Notes: generated by a model from the letters alone, not told the origin. Shown: positions 56,020-64,000, counted from the stretch's first letter. The stretch: 64,000 nt of DNA from Aliiroseovarius crassostreae (GCF_001307765.1 NZ_LKBA01000004.1:310001-374000); one strand, 5' to 3'. Numbers and translations are program-made.

Positions 56020-56139
56020 ATATTTGCCCGATTCTTTTTGGGCCACATGACCTCCCGCGCCTTTTCTCCCTTCGGTCGACAGGCTTGGGCCTGGCTCACG
56101 GTGTGAGCCTGTGAGGATTTGCGCCGCTGCGCGCCGCGC

Positions 56140-56198
56140 AAGGGGGCTCTGCCCCCGGCTTTCAGCCTCCCCCGGGATATTTTTGACCAGAAAATGGG
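56140..56198. repeat. family 1 dispersed repeat, single arm
   Basis: GGGGGCTCTGCCCCC, then CCTCCCCCGGGATATTT and GACCAGAAAAT. It lies between rnpB and rpmG (56020-56321), where I see no gene. Confidence 0.7.
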
Positions 56199-56321
56199 AG
56201 GGAGAAGTGTTTTCACCACTTTTGCCGGGCTTTGTGGTTGACTCACCCGCTGTGGTCGCTAAAAGGCGGGTTCCAGAGATACACCCGGGCACCCGCCCGT
56301 GCCCGATGAGGAGCTATTGAT

Positions 56322-56489
56322 ATGGCGAAGCCGACCACGATCAAGATCCGCCTGAACTCGACTGCGGATACCGGCCACTTTTACGTGACCAAGAAAAACG
56401 CACGCACCATGACCGAGAAAATGGTTGTGCGTAAGTATGACCCCGTTGCCCGCAAGCACGTGGAATACAAGGAAGGCAAGATCAAGTAA
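56322..56489 (+). CDS. rpmG: ribosomal protein L33
   Basis: A 55-residue large-subunit protein, [18 protein letters not shown] and so on to KEGKIK. It lacks the CxxC pairs of the zinc form and is therefore the C-minus, zinc-independent type. ATG 56322 follows GAGGAG. It is a single gene with its own terminator. Confidence 0.96.
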   Translation: MAKPTTIKIRLNSTADTGHFYVTKKNARTMTEKMVVRKYDPVARKHVEYKEGKIK

Positions 56490-56512
56490 GATCTTCCCTT
56501 TCTACGCAAGAG

Positions 56513-56536
56513 GCCGTCCCCTGGGGCGGCTTTTTT
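56513..56536 (+). terminator. Rho-independent terminator of rpmG
   Basis: A stem GCCGTCCC/GGGGCGGC (one G-U pair) with a CT loop, then T6, 23 bases after the rpmG stop. Confidence 0.8.
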
Positions 56537-56578
56537 GTTTTGGTGGTCCCTTCCCGTTTGGGAAGGTGGAGGTGGTTC

Positions 56579-56827
56579 ATGGCGGGCATCTGGGCGTTTG
56601 CCGGTGCAGTATTTGGGGCGGTGCTCTGGATTTTCGGGGGGCTGGCCGGGGTGCAATCCGTGCCGGTGCTTGGCGCTTTTCTTCTGGCGCCTGCTTTGTT
56701 TGTCGGGTTTCTGACCGGCGTTCCCATGATCGAGATGGGGCGGGGGGTATTGGCGTTTGCGTTTCTGCTGACGGTCTCTTTCTGGGCCTTTCTGTTCTGG
56801 GGCATTGCGCGCGGGTTTGGGCGCTGA
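56579..56827 (+). CDS. small two- or three-helix membrane protein
   Basis: An 82-residue, very hydrophobic protein: AGIWAFAGAVFGAVLWIFGGLAG, a second helix (FLLAPALFVGFLTGVPMI) and a third (LAFAFLLTVSFWAFLFWG). ATG 56579 follows GGAGGT at good spacing. No family is recognised. It lies between rpmG and a convergent SGNH hydrolase gene. Confidence 0.6.
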   Translation: MAGIWAFAGAVFGAVLWIFGGLAGVQSVPVLGAFLLAPALFVGFLTGVPMIEMGRGVLAFAFLLTVSFWAFLFWGIARGFGR

Positions 56828-56927
56828 CCGTGTCGGTTTTGCCTGCCCCCGGAAAAGGCCAAAACATCATGAAAAGGGCCTGAGGGGCCTTTGCCAACCG
56901 GGCAAATCCGGGTGAAATGGCCCCTCG

Positions 56928-57647
56928 TTACTGATGCATGATCTGGGCGGCCACGCGTTCCCCCATCAATTGATAGGTGTTGGGACCGGGGTGAAACCCG
57001 TCTTCGGCCCACATTTCCGGCGTCATCGGCACATCAAACGGCATGTAATCGACCCTGAGTTCTGCCGCCTGCTGCGCCAGTGCCCGATCAAATCTCCGTG
57101 CCTGAAGCCCAAGAAACCATCGCAGCGGTTGCGGCAGGAGGGGGAAGGCCCCCAAAGGGGGAATGCCTGCGACAATCACCCGTTTCGCCCCCCAATCTTC
57201 GCGCAGATGGCGGTATAGCTCGGCGCGACACCTGAGCAGGTATTTCAGCGGGGTCTGGGTTGTAATGTCGTTGACCCCCAGCACCACCAGCGCCACATCC
57301 ACATATTCAGGCACCTGCGATTTCAGCAGCGGCAGGGTGCTGCGGGTGGTGTTCCCGGTTCTGGCGATCAGGTGCCAATGCACGGTGTAGGACGCGCCAA
57401 GCGCCTGGGCCAATTGCCCGGACAGGGCCTGATGCTGGGTTGGTGCCCCCACACCTGCCGCAGAGGAATCGCCGGTCAGAAGCAGGTTCAGCGCCGGTCC
57501 CCGCCCGAACACGCCGGACCGATGGCCGGGTGGTTCGGGAAGCACCCGGGCGGTTTTGCGCACTTTCAGCGCCTGCCAGGTCAGCAGTGGGCTGAGCAGG
57601 AGTTTGGCGGTGTTTTCGATGAAACTGTGCACGCGTCTATACCTCAT
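56928..57647 (-). CDS. SGNH/GDSL hydrolase
   Basis: A 239-residue esterase-type hydrolase. Block I has the nucleophile in LLTGDSSAAGVGA, block III VVLGVNDIT carries the GxND asparagine, and block V WAEDGFHPG holds the Asp-His pair. The N-terminus is a basic amphipathic helix, not a clear signal peptide. The likely substrate is an acyl or acetyl ester on lipid or glycan, which is not resolvable here. ATG 57647 is taken; 57680 is an in-frame alternative. Confidence 0.85.
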   Translation of the reverse strand: MRYRRVHSFIENTAKLLLSPLLTWQALKVRKTARVLPEPPGHRSGVFGRGPALNLLLTGDSSAAGVGAPTQHQALSGQLAQALGASYTVHWHLIARTGNTTRSTLPLLKSQVPEYVDVALVVLGVNDITTQTPLKYLLRCRAELYRHLREDWGAKRVIVAGIPPLGAFPLLPQPLRWFLGLQARRFDRALAQQAAELRVDYMPFDVPMTPEMWAEDGFHPGPNTYQLMGERVAAQIMHQ

Positions 57648-57687
57648 TGCCGCATGTCGGGACTGGTCTGGGCCACGCATGGGGGCG

Positions 57688-57722
57688 AAAAAAAAGGGGC
57701 CGATCTTGGTGACCGGCCCCTT
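57688..57722 (-). terminator. Rho-independent terminator of the BAX-inhibitor-like gene
   Basis: On the minus strand a perfect 9-bp stem AAGGGGCCG/CGGCCCCTT with an 11-base loop, then T8, 40 bases after the stop codon. Confidence 0.85.
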
Positions 57723-57762
57723 TCCTTATTCTGTCATCTGGCCCGTTCGGACCGCTGCAATA

Positions 57763-58479
57763 TCACTCGCGATTGCCGAGGAATTGCAGCAGGAACATGA
57801 ACAGGTTGATGAAGTCGAGATAGAGGCTCAGCGCGCCCATGATGGCGGATTTTGCCAGCCACTCGCTGTCCATCGCATGGGCGTGGGCCAGATAGTCGGT
57901 CTTGATCTTCTGCGTGTCATAGGCGGTGAGGCCTGCAAAGATCAGAACACCGATCACCGATACGGCGAACTGGATCATCGACGAGCCGATGAAGATATTC
58001 ACGATCGAGGCGATGATGATGCCGATCAGGCCCATCATCAGGAACGCGCCCATCGGGCCAAGGTCACGCTTGGTGGTGTAGCCATACAGGCTTAGACCCG
58101 CAAACGCGATCGCGGTGATCAGGAAGGTCTGGGCAATCGAAATGCCAGTAAAGACCGCAAAGATATAAGAGATCGAGATGCCCATCACGGTCGAGAACGC
58201 GTAGAAGAACAGCTGGGCGCCCGCAGCGGACAGGCGGTTGATGGCCGCACCAAAGGCAAAGACCATGATCAGCGGCGCAAACATCACGATGTAGCGGGTG
58301 AACCCGGTGAACAGGGTTTCCACCATCGCGGCATTGCTGCCCACGGCCCAAGCGGCTGCGAAGGTCAGCAACAGACCTACCGACATGGTGCCATACACCT
58401 TGTTCATATGGGCGCGCAGCCCCGCGTCGATCTCGGCACGTGAGCCTACGCCCGCGCGGATCGTTTCAAATTCAGCCAT
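57763..58479 (-). CDS. BAX inhibitor-1/YccA family membrane protein
   Basis: A 238-residue protein with seven hydrophobic helices, opening with a charged 25-residue segment ending HMNKVYGTMSVGLLLTF. The conserved LTAYDTQKIK and the closing ALSLYLDFINLFMFLLQFLG are BI-1/YccA signatures, the aspartates being linked to Ca2+ leak and pH sensing in homologues. YccA proteins interact with FtsH. ATG 58479 follows GGAGG. Confidence 0.94.
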   Translation of the reverse strand: MAEFETIRAGVGSRAEIDAGLRAHMNKVYGTMSVGLLLTFAAAWAVGSNAAMVETLFTGFTRYIVMFAPLIMVFAFGAAINRLSAAGAQLFFYAFSTVMGISISYIFAVFTGISIAQTFLITAIAFAGLSLYGYTTKRDLGPMGAFLMMGLIGIIIASIVNIFIGSSMIQFAVSVIGVLIFAGLTAYDTQKIKTDYLAHAHAMDSEWLAKSAIMGALSLYLDFINLFMFLLQFLGNRE

Positions 58480-58518
58480 ATTTGCCTCCACAAAAACACT
58501 TTCTGGCGGCCCCAAATG

Positions 58519-58553
58519 AAAACCGCCCTTGACCTTAATATCGGCAAGGGCGG
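58519..58553 (-). terminator. terminator-like hairpin upstream of the BAX-inhibitor-like gene
   Basis: A perfect 9-bp stem CCGCCCTTG/CAAGGGCGG with a 13-base loop and TTTT on the minus strand. It may end the DUF1127/family 2 transcript, or attenuate the gene 40 bases downstream. Confidence 0.6.
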
Positions 58554-58631
58554 CTGGGTTTTCAAGGGGATTGGTTGGTCTTTACTGTGTTAATTTCAGG
58601 GACCCATCCGCCCCTGCAACATGTCACAGGT

Positions 58632-58747
58632 TTAAAGCGTTTCGGGATAAACCTGGAACACATGGTTAGTCCGAAACGCCCACGACATTGAGATCTCTTG
58701 CAGCGTTTCGGTTTTGCCCTGTCTCAGGTGAAGGTCGAAACGCTTTA
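58632..58747 (+). repeat. family 2 repeat, copy D
   Basis: TTAAAGCGTTTCGGG to TCGAAACGCTTTA, with the same two-hairpin plan and the internal CACGACATTGAGATCTCTTG of copy B. Its right end supplies the TAA stop of the DUF1127 gene read from the other strand, so it forms the 3' untranslated region of that gene. Confidence 0.8.
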
Positions 58748-58969
58748 GCACACCCAATGTGCGGGAACGTCCCAGATCGGCTTTTGCGCTTCATTCAGCG
58801 CCTGATCGCGGGTTACGCCAATATCTTCCAGCCGGGTTGCGCTCATTTCCGACAGCAACTGGCGTTCACGGCGGATCTGCAGGGCGTGGGTCATCCAGCG
58901 CAGAGCCGAAAAGAACCCTTTGCGGTCGGAGGTTGAGGGGCAGGTGTGGGTTTGAACAAAAGCGGTCAT
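58745..58969 (-). CDS. DUF1127 small basic protein
   Basis: A 74-residue protein. An N-terminal variable part (TAFVQTHTCPSTSDRK) is followed by ALRWMTHALQIRRERQLLSEMSATRLEDIGVTRDQALNEA, the DUF1127 motif in which ...L..DIG(V/L)(T/S)R is nearly invariant. DUF1127 proteins in Rhodobacter and Agrobacterium bind RNA or tune stress and nutrient responses. ATG 58969 follows AAAGGAG. It is divergent from a LysR gene. Confidence 0.9.
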   Translation of the reverse strand: MTAFVQTHTCPSTSDRKGFFSALRWMTHALQIRRERQLLSEMSATRLEDIGVTRDQALNEAQKPIWDVPAHWVC

Positions 58970-59012
58970 CTTTTCTACTCCTTTCTTGAAACGGATCATT
59001 CGACCCGCTAGC

Positions 59013-59027
59013 ATCACATTTCGTGAT
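59013..59027. promoter_or_regulatory. candidate LysR operator (T-N11-A)
   Basis: ATCACATTTCGTGAT: ATCAC/GTGAT around ATTTC, holding a T-N11-A core. It lies between the divergent DUF1127 and LysR genes, 44 and 68 bases from their starts. Confidence 0.45.
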
Positions 59028-59094
59028 TGTTATGACTTATTCTGTTAGATAATAAAAACGAATGTTTGTGGTGTGAAATATCAAGGAGGGTGAT

Positions 59095-59949
59095 GTGCCG
59101 AGAAATTTGGACATGACCGCATTGCGCAGCTTCGCCACCGTGGCGGATGCGGGCGGGGTGACGCGGGCGGCCGGGCTTTTGAACCTGACGCAATCTGCCG
59201 TGTCGATGCAGCTGAAGCGGCTTGAGGAAAGCCTGGGGCGCGGGTTGCTGGATCGGTCCGGGCGTGGGGTGGCGCTGACTGCGGATGGCGAACAGCTTTT
59301 GGGGTATGCCCGCCGGATGCTCAACCTGAATGACGAGGTGTTTTTGCGCCTCACCGACCACGCCTATGAGGGTGAGATTGTTCTGGGGGTGCCGTCAGAT
59401 GTGGTTTATCCGGCCATTCCCAAGGTGCTGAAAGCCTTTCATGCGGAATATCCGCGCATGAAGGTGCAGCTGATTTCCTCTTACACCAGCCGGTTGAAAG
59501 CCATGTTCGCGCGCGGTGAATGCGACATCATCCTGACCACCGAGGATACGCTGGATGGCGGCGGTGAGACCCTGATCACGCTGCCGCTGGTCTGGGTGGG
59601 GGCGCCCGGTGGGGGGGCGTGGAAAATGCGCCCGCTGCGGCTGGCGTTTCAGCATGGCTGCATCTTTCGCACCAGCGCGCAGAAGGCGCTGGATGATGTG
59701 GGGATCGCCTGGGAAATGGCGGTCGAGAGCGATTCGACCCGCACGATCGAGGCGTCCCTGTCTGCCGACCTCGCGGTTCACGCGGTGATCGAGGGCACAA
59801 CCTCGGCCCAACTGGAGGTGATCGACCACGGCGGCGCATTGCCCGAGCTCAAGACCACCAATGTGAACATGTATACCGCCGAGAGCACCAAGGATCAGGC
59901 GTCCAACGATCTGGTCACGCTGATTCGCACCGCGTTTAAGGATTTGTGA
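59095..59949 (+). CDS. LysR-family transcriptional regulator
   Basis: A 284-residue regulator. The winged helix-turn-helix is at residues 7-65 (LRSFATVADAGGVTRAAGLLNLTQSAVSMQLKRLEESLG), then a two-lobed effector domain (EGEIVLGVPSDVVYPAIPKVLKAF). The start is GTG 59095 behind AAGGAGG. Divergence from the DUF1127 gene over a shared gap makes that gene, and itself, the likely targets. The effector is unknown. Confidence 0.93.
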   Translation: MPRNLDMTALRSFATVADAGGVTRAAGLLNLTQSAVSMQLKRLEESLGRGLLDRSGRGVALTADGEQLLGYARRMLNLNDEVFLRLTDHAYEGEIVLGVPSDVVYPAIPKVLKAFHAEYPRMKVQLISSYTSRLKAMFARGECDIILTTEDTLDGGGETLITLPLVWVGAPGGGAWKMRPLRLAFQHGCIFRTSAQKALDDVGIAWEMAVESDSTRTIEASLSADLAVHAVIEGTTSAQLEVIDHGGALPELKTTNVNMYTAESTKDQASNDLVTLIRTAFKDL

Positions 59950-60004
59950 GGGGGCGTTTTCTGCACCTCTACGCATTTTGCAGATCACAAGTAAGGAAGC
60001 TAGC

Positions 60005-61042
60005 ATGGTTCGGCTTACCGTCTATCTCGACACCTCGTCTTGGAACCATCTTTCCAGCGGGCAGATGTCGTCCTTGCGGCAGATCATTAGCAAGTCGGAT
60101 ACTTGCATTCCTTGCTATTCTACTCATAGCATCGAAGAGCTTCTTGGGGTGTGTGACGAAGAAAAACGAGTCGAATTGGACCTACAACTTGATGTGGTCG
60201 GTGCCAGATACATTGAGGCAATTTCTGACACCGTAGGTGGTATGCCTGCGGGCTGCGAGATAACTGTCAAGAGTCGTGAGGAGCGCAGCCAAATCTACGA
60301 GGATATGCGGAAATTCTCATCCACCGGCGGCTTCGGTCTTGGTGATTTTCTTCAAAAGCTCATTGGCGGAATTGATTCGACATCCTTTGAGGGCATATTC
60401 AAGATGGGACTGACAGACATTGAACGGCTACTTGATTTTGATGTTTCTGAATTTCCTCTCGAATTAGCGGCAATGGTCACGAGCGCGGCGGAAGTGAAGA
60501 AAGAGCAGGCGCGCAAAGCGCAGTGCGATCTTCTGGAACACTTAAACCGAAAGGAAGGTATTCGGATGCCACAGTTAGATCCTGCCCGGATCAACAACTT
60601 TACTGGCGCAGGGGCTATTGAGCGGATCTTTGAAGCGGCAGAAGTCCACGAAGACACCTCTAATATGGTTGAGGCATTTCTTGCGGGGCCGCCCCGCATA
60701 TCGTCAAAGCGCATTGAGGCGCACCTTGGCACACCAAGTTGGGAGCAAGTTTATCGGCTCGCGCAGCTTTTGTTCTTGCTTGGATATTGGAGGGAGTCGA
60801 AGCATCGGAAGGATACGGAGAGAGCGCGGATAGATTTTGCCGGTGGACAAGCCGACATTTGCCACATCGCAAATGCATCCTTCTGCAGTGTTTTCCATAC
60901 GTCAGATAAGCCACAGGCCCGCCTCGCAGCAGCTGTCTATGACCACCTTAATGTCCCGACGATGGTTCTGCTTTACACGCCAAAGACCGATGATGAAGTA
61001 ACGCTGTACACACCAACGAACATTCAGGTAATGGATGGGTAA
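60005..61042 (+). CDS. PIN-like domain protein, accessory
   Basis: A 345-residue protein with split PIN-like features. D9 is in the first strand (RLTVYLDTSSWNHL), followed by CIPCYSTHSIEELLG. Near the C-terminus is QADICHIANASFCSVFHTSDK, with D284, H287 and a TSD at 299-301 where PIN nucleases place their last acidic residues. The middle (about 95-260) is a helical insert with no family I know. Codon use is AT-richer than the neighbours. ATG 60005 follows AAGGA. It may be an orphan toxin or RNA-targeting defence protein. No antitoxin-like gene is beside it. Confidence 0.6.
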   Translation: MVRLTVYLDTSSWNHLSSGQMSSLRQIISKSDTCIPCYSTHSIEELLGVCDEEKRVELDLQLDVVGARYIEAISDTVGGMPAGCEITVKSREERSQIYEDMRKFSSTGGFGLGDFLQKLIGGIDSTSFEGIFKMGLTDIERLLDFDVSEFPLELAAMVTSAAEVKKEQARKAQCDLLEHLNRKEGIRMPQLDPARINNFTGAGAIERIFEAAEVHEDTSNMVEAFLAGPPRISSKRIEAHLGTPSWEQVYRLAQLLFLLGYWRESKHRKDTERARIDFAGGQADICHIANASFCSVFHTSDKPQARLAAAVYDHLNVPTMVLLYTPKTDDEVTLYTPTNIQVMDG

Positions 61043-61197
61043 AGCCCTTTTTTTGGCAGGGAGGATAGTGAGGCTATACCCAGATGAGGTGAGCCGCGTC
61101 GTCATTTTAGGTGCCGAAGGAAGTCAGCTTAATTCAGTTTGAGGACTTTGCTTATGAGCGCAGCATCGCTTTCGCTGGCTCAAAGCGGCCACCCGCC

Positions 61198-62169
61198 TCA
61201 CGCCTCCCCCATCGTCACCACAACCTTGCCGGTTGATTTGCGCGCCCGCAGAAGTTCCAGCGCGTCGAGCGCCTGATCCAGCGGGAAGGTCTGGCCCACA
61301 TGGGGTGTCAGCTTGCCCTCCGCGTGCCACTGAAAGAGCTGCTTCAGGCTGTCCACCACCACTTCAGGCGCAAATTTCAGGTAACCGCCCCAGTAAAGCC
61401 CAATCGCGGTGATGTTTTTCACCAGCATGTGGTTGGGTTTCAGGTTGGGGATGTCGCCCGAGGCAAAGCCGATGAACAGGAACCGCCCGTCCGGGTTCAT
61501 CGTGCGAAAGGCGGCTTCGCCCTGCGTGCCGCCCACCGCGTCGTACACCACATCTGCCCCGCCCAGTGATTTCACCACCTCGCGGATGTCTTCGCTGTCG
61601 CTGTCGATCACATGGTCAGCCCCGGCCTTTTTGCAGATATCAAGCTTATCGGCCCCGCGCGCACAGGCAATCACGGTGGCGCCCATCAGCTTGCCGATTT
61701 CAACTGCGGTCAGGCCAACGCCCCCGGCGGCCCCCAGCACCAGCAGGGTCTCTCCCGGTTGCAACCGCGCCTTGTAGTCCAGCGCGAGGTGGCTGGTGCC
61801 ATATGCAATTTGAAACGCCGCGGCGTCGGTGAAGCTCATCCCTTCCGACAGGGGGGCGCAGCGCCCTGCGTCAAAATTTCCCACCTCGGCCAGGCCGCCA
61901 TGGCCGGAAAAAACGGCCACCCGGTCGCCGGTTTTCAGATTGGTCACACCCGGCCCCACCTTGGTGATGATCCCGGCAGGCTCCATCCCCAGAATGGTGG
62001 GCAGGTCAGGTTTTTCCTGATATTTCCCGCGTGACATCAGCAGATCCGCAAAATTCAGCCCGCAGGCGCGGATTTCGACCTGAACCTGCCCGTCTGCCGG
62101 CGCAGAGAGGGGCTGGGCTTCGATCAGCTGGGGGTGGCCGGCATGATCGGTGATCTGAACAGCGCGCAT
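61198..62169 (-). CDS. NADPH:quinone oxidoreductase family protein
   Basis: A 323-residue medium-chain reductase of the zinc-free quinone oxidoreductase type. The catalytic domain (residues 1-120) includes GLNFADLLMSRGKYQEKP and GMEPAGIITKVGPGVTNLK. The Rossmann loop LVLGAAGGVGLTAVEIGKLMGA binds NADPH. No zinc-binding cysteines are visible. ATG 62169 follows AGAGGA; the longer reading is AT-rich leader. Confidence 0.9.
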   Translation of the reverse strand: MRAVQITDHAGHPQLIEAQPLSAPADGQVQVEIRACGLNFADLLMSRGKYQEKPDLPTILGMEPAGIITKVGPGVTNLKTGDRVAVFSGHGGLAEVGNFDAGRCAPLSEGMSFTDAAAFQIAYGTSHLALDYKARLQPGETLLVLGAAGGVGLTAVEIGKLMGATVIACARGADKLDICKKAGADHVIDSDSEDIREVVKSLGGADVVYDAVGGTQGEAAFRTMNPDGRFLFIGFASGDIPNLKPNHMLVKNITAIGLYWGGYLKFAPEVVVDSLKQLFQWHAEGKLTPHVGQTFPLDQALDALELLRARKSTGKVVVTMGEA

Positions 62170-62509
62170 GGAAGTCCTCTTATCCTGTTTGGCGCAACCT
62201 AACGGATCGGGGGTAAGGGGGGAACGGGGGATTGTTGGGGAATGGGGGATTGTTCCTTTGTCAGGTCCGGGTGGATTAAAAAAATAAATAAAACTTTGCA
62301 TTTTGCAAAACATGCATAGGTTGCATTTCGATATTGGAAACTATCAGCATATTTTCCCTGTTTTTAAAGGTGATTGATGCATATCCCTTTTGGCAGCAGC
62401 GCCATGAGTTGTGTCGTCTACCCAAAAAGACAGGTTGTGGTTGTGTCCTCCAGTATGGTTTTTGATCAATACACAATCAAAGTAACGAAAAGTAACGAGG
62501 AGCACGCTG
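62170..62509. promoter_or_regulatory. AT-rich control region of the PraR-like gene
   Basis: 340 bases with no gene. It holds GGGGGATTGTT twice (near 62222 and 62243), TTTTGCAAAA, and AGTAACGA twice at a 10-base period (62481-62498) immediately before the ribosome site, a possible autoregulatory site. Confidence 0.4.
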
Positions 62510-62878
62510 ATGAAGCATCCTGTGGATGTACATGTTGGTAAGCGTATTCGGCACCGTCGCTGGATGGTCGGAATGACACAGCAGCAACTGGCCGAAAAAG
62601 TTGGTATCAAGTTCCAACAGATCCAGAAATATGAAACGGGTATGAACCGTGTTTCTGCATCGCGCCTTTGGGATATTTCCAATGCGCTTTCGGTGCCGAT
62701 CAGCTTCTATTTCGAAGGTCTGGAAGGCACTGCAGCAAGTGAAGGTGAACAGAACCTGCCCAGCGATATCCTTGCGGATAAAGAAGCGCTGGAACTGGTG
62801 CGCAGCTATTATTCCATCCCGGAAAACCAGCGCCGCCGCCTGTTCGAACTGGCCCGCGTCCTGTCCGACGCCGCCTGA
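62510..62878 (+). CDS. XRE-family regulator, PraR-like
   Basis: A 122-residue protein. The helix-turn-helix is at about 10-66 (VGKRIRHRRWMVGMTQQQLAEKVGIKFQQIQKYETGMNRVSASRLWDI) and a short helical C-terminus follows (ELVRSYYSIPENQRRRLFELARVL). This arrangement, including FQQIQKYE and NRVSASRL, resembles PraR of rhizobia, which controls biofilm and quorum-linked genes. ATG 62510 follows GAGGAG. Its targets here are unknown. Confidence 0.88.
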   Translation: MKHPVDVHVGKRIRHRRWMVGMTQQQLAEKVGIKFQQIQKYETGMNRVSASRLWDISNALSVPISFYFEGLEGTAASEGEQNLPSDILADKEALELVRSYYSIPENQRRRLFELARVLSDAA

Positions 62879-62956
62879 TCCTTGCACGGAACTTGACGCG
62901 GACTGTCCCGCCACGTTACGCGACTGTCAAAGACAATCGCCAAAAGGCCGGACCCG

Positions 62957-63754
62957 ATGCTGACCGACAAGACGCAACAAGAACTGACATGTGTCGCCGA
63001 GGCGCTGGCCGATGCGGCACGTGACGCCATCCTGCCCTATTTTCGGGCGGATGGGCTGAACGCTGACAACAAGTTGGATGATGGCTTTGACCCGGTAACA
63101 GAAGGTGACCGGGCGGCCGAGCAGGCAATGCGCGCATTGCTGGCAGAGCGGCGTCCGCAGGATGCCATTCTGGGCGAGGAATTTGGCCTCGAGACCGGCA
63201 CCAGCGGATTGACCTGGGTGCTGGATCCCATTGATGGCACACGTGGTTTCCTGTCCGGAACACCCACCTGGGGTGTGCTGATCGCCGTAGGGGATGACAG
63301 CGGCCCGAAACTGGGTGTGATCGACCAACCCTATATCAAAGAACGGTTTTTTGGCTGTGGCAACACCGCTTGGGTGGATGGCCCCATGGGGCGCCGCCCC
63401 CTGCGCACCCGCGCGGCCCGCCCCCTGAATGAGGCCACTATCCTCACCACCTTTCCGGAAGTGGGCGACAAGGCCGAAGAGGCCGCGTTCCACACCCTTG
63501 CCCGCCAATGTCGTCTGACCCGATACGGTATGGATTGCTATGGCTATGCGCTGGTGGCCGCCGGACAGGTGGATCTTGTGGTCGAGGCAGGGCTGCAGGC
63601 CTATGACATCCAGGCGCCATTGGCGGTGGTCGAGGCGGCCGGGGGTGTCGTCAGCAACTGGCAGGGCGGTCCGGCCCATCAGGGGGGGCAGGTCATTGCC
63701 GCCGCCAATGCCGACATCCACGCCGCCGCGCTTGCGATCCTCACCCGGAGCTGA
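62957..63754 (+). CDS. hisN: histidinol-phosphatase, inositol-monophosphatase type
   Basis: A 265-residue Mg2+ phosphatase. The metal ligands are in GEE (73-75), DPIDGT (90-95) and the C-terminal QAYDIQAPLAVVEAAGG. The length and DPIDGTRGFLSGTPTWG fit HisN of alphaproteobacteria, where it completes histidine synthesis, although a general inositol-phosphatase role is not excluded. ATG 62957 follows AAAGG. Confidence 0.85.
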   Translation: MLTDKTQQELTCVAEALADAARDAILPYFRADGLNADNKLDDGFDPVTEGDRAAEQAMRALLAERRPQDAILGEEFGLETGTSGLTWVLDPIDGTRGFLSGTPTWGVLIAVGDDSGPKLGVIDQPYIKERFFGCGNTAWVDGPMGRRPLRTRAARPLNEATILTTFPEVGDKAEEAAFHTLARQCRLTRYGMDCYGYALVAAGQVDLVVEAGLQAYDIQAPLAVVEAAGGVVSNWQGGPAHQGGQVIAAANADIHAAALAILTRS

Positions 63755-64000
63755 CCCGATCAAAGTCTGATCACCGGGTTTTCGTGCCCACGCCGCCACC
63801 TGTCTGGGGCGGCCCCGCCTGCCGGGCACCCGGCCCATCCACCAATGGTGACCTCCCTTCCAATCCTGCCCGGGTCCTCTCCGGGTCTGTCCCCTTGAAC
63901 AGCGGGTGTTGTCCGGGCATGATCCCTTGGTGGATCGTGTCCTTTGCCCTTTCTGGCGGTCTGCCATGTTGTCTCACCGAAACGGGTCAAAAGGAGGCAA
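63755..64000 (+). other. leader of a gene beginning beyond the window
   Basis: No gene is seen in these 246 bases. AAGGAGG at 63991-63997 is a strong ribosome site, so a plus-strand gene probably starts just past the right edge. Confidence 0.5.

Noticed and set aside
63771-63977. 68-codon minus frame after hisN
   Set aside because: Gly/Pro/Arg-rich with no motif or ribosome site; the region looks like the leader of a plus-strand gene beyond the edge.

Overview
The window is 64 kb of GC-rich chromosome from an alphaproteobacterium of the Rhodobacteraceae, most likely a marine Roseobacter-group member; I do not name a genus. The grounds are gene content (pcs-type phosphatidylcholine synthase, a PraR-like XRE regulator, a FdVI-like ferredoxin, DUF484-xerC, UPF0173, a DUF1127 protein, a zinc-free L33) and two families of short repeats between genes. 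Nearly all of it is ordinary core chromosome. I see no prophage, insertion sequence, CRISPR array, tRNA or rRNA.

Layout. 1-2.1 kb: the truncated end of a Stealth-type capsule phosphotransferase gene, a DUF3047 protein and an AT-richer lipoprotein. 2.2-6.3 kb: parE, an AlkC-like DNA glycosylase and truA. 6.4-14.6 kb: an ycjX/GNAT/ycjF operon, a membrane operon (DUF2339, SDR-DoxX fusion, DUF2269) and a truncated haemoglobin. 14.8-23.1 kb: ileS, ogt, an ABC-2 exporter, and an S49 peptidase/zinc-ribbon miniprotein/Ca2+ antiporter/SDR operon. 23.1-33 kb: an AT-rich palindrome-bearing gap, uvrC-pgsA-moaD-moaE, an RHH protein, pcs, xerC-DUF484, transaldolase and priA. 33-40 kb: YeeE/YedE transporter, MFS, msrA, prmA, a small membrane protein, a lipoprotein, a ferredoxin and an FG-GAP protein.

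40.3-44.4 kb is the main accessory locus. A coupled three-gene operon (atypical serine acetyltransferase, cysteine-synthase-like PLP enzyme, MFS transporter) is divergent from a MocR-type PLP regulator. It looks like a self-regulated make-and-export unit for a serine- or O-acetylserine-derived amino acid. 44.8-52 kb: purD, xseA, rluB, tadA, an AEC transporter and UPF0173. 52-58.5 kb: gatC-gatA, an excalibur lipoprotein, an amidase, RNase P RNA with a clear promoter, rpmG, an SGNH hydrolase and a BAX-inhibitor-like protein. 58.7-64 kb: DUF1127 protein divergent from a LysR regulator, an atypical AT-richer PIN-like gene, a quinone oxidoreductase, a PraR-like regulator and hisN.

Two dispersed repeat families are the most unusual DNA-level feature. 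Family 1 (ten loci) pairs a GGGGCnnnGCCCC hairpin with a CCCCRGGTATTT-type block and a GCAAGA tail, mostly just 3' of genes; four loci carry two inverted arms. Family 2 (four copies, about 115-129 bp) has AAAGCGTTTCGG ends and folds into two hairpins; in three copies it starts at or within a few bases of a stop codon. Start codons were chosen from Shine-Dalgarno spacing, overlaps and family N-termini. All functional calls are by recognition of sequence and motif; no database search was run.
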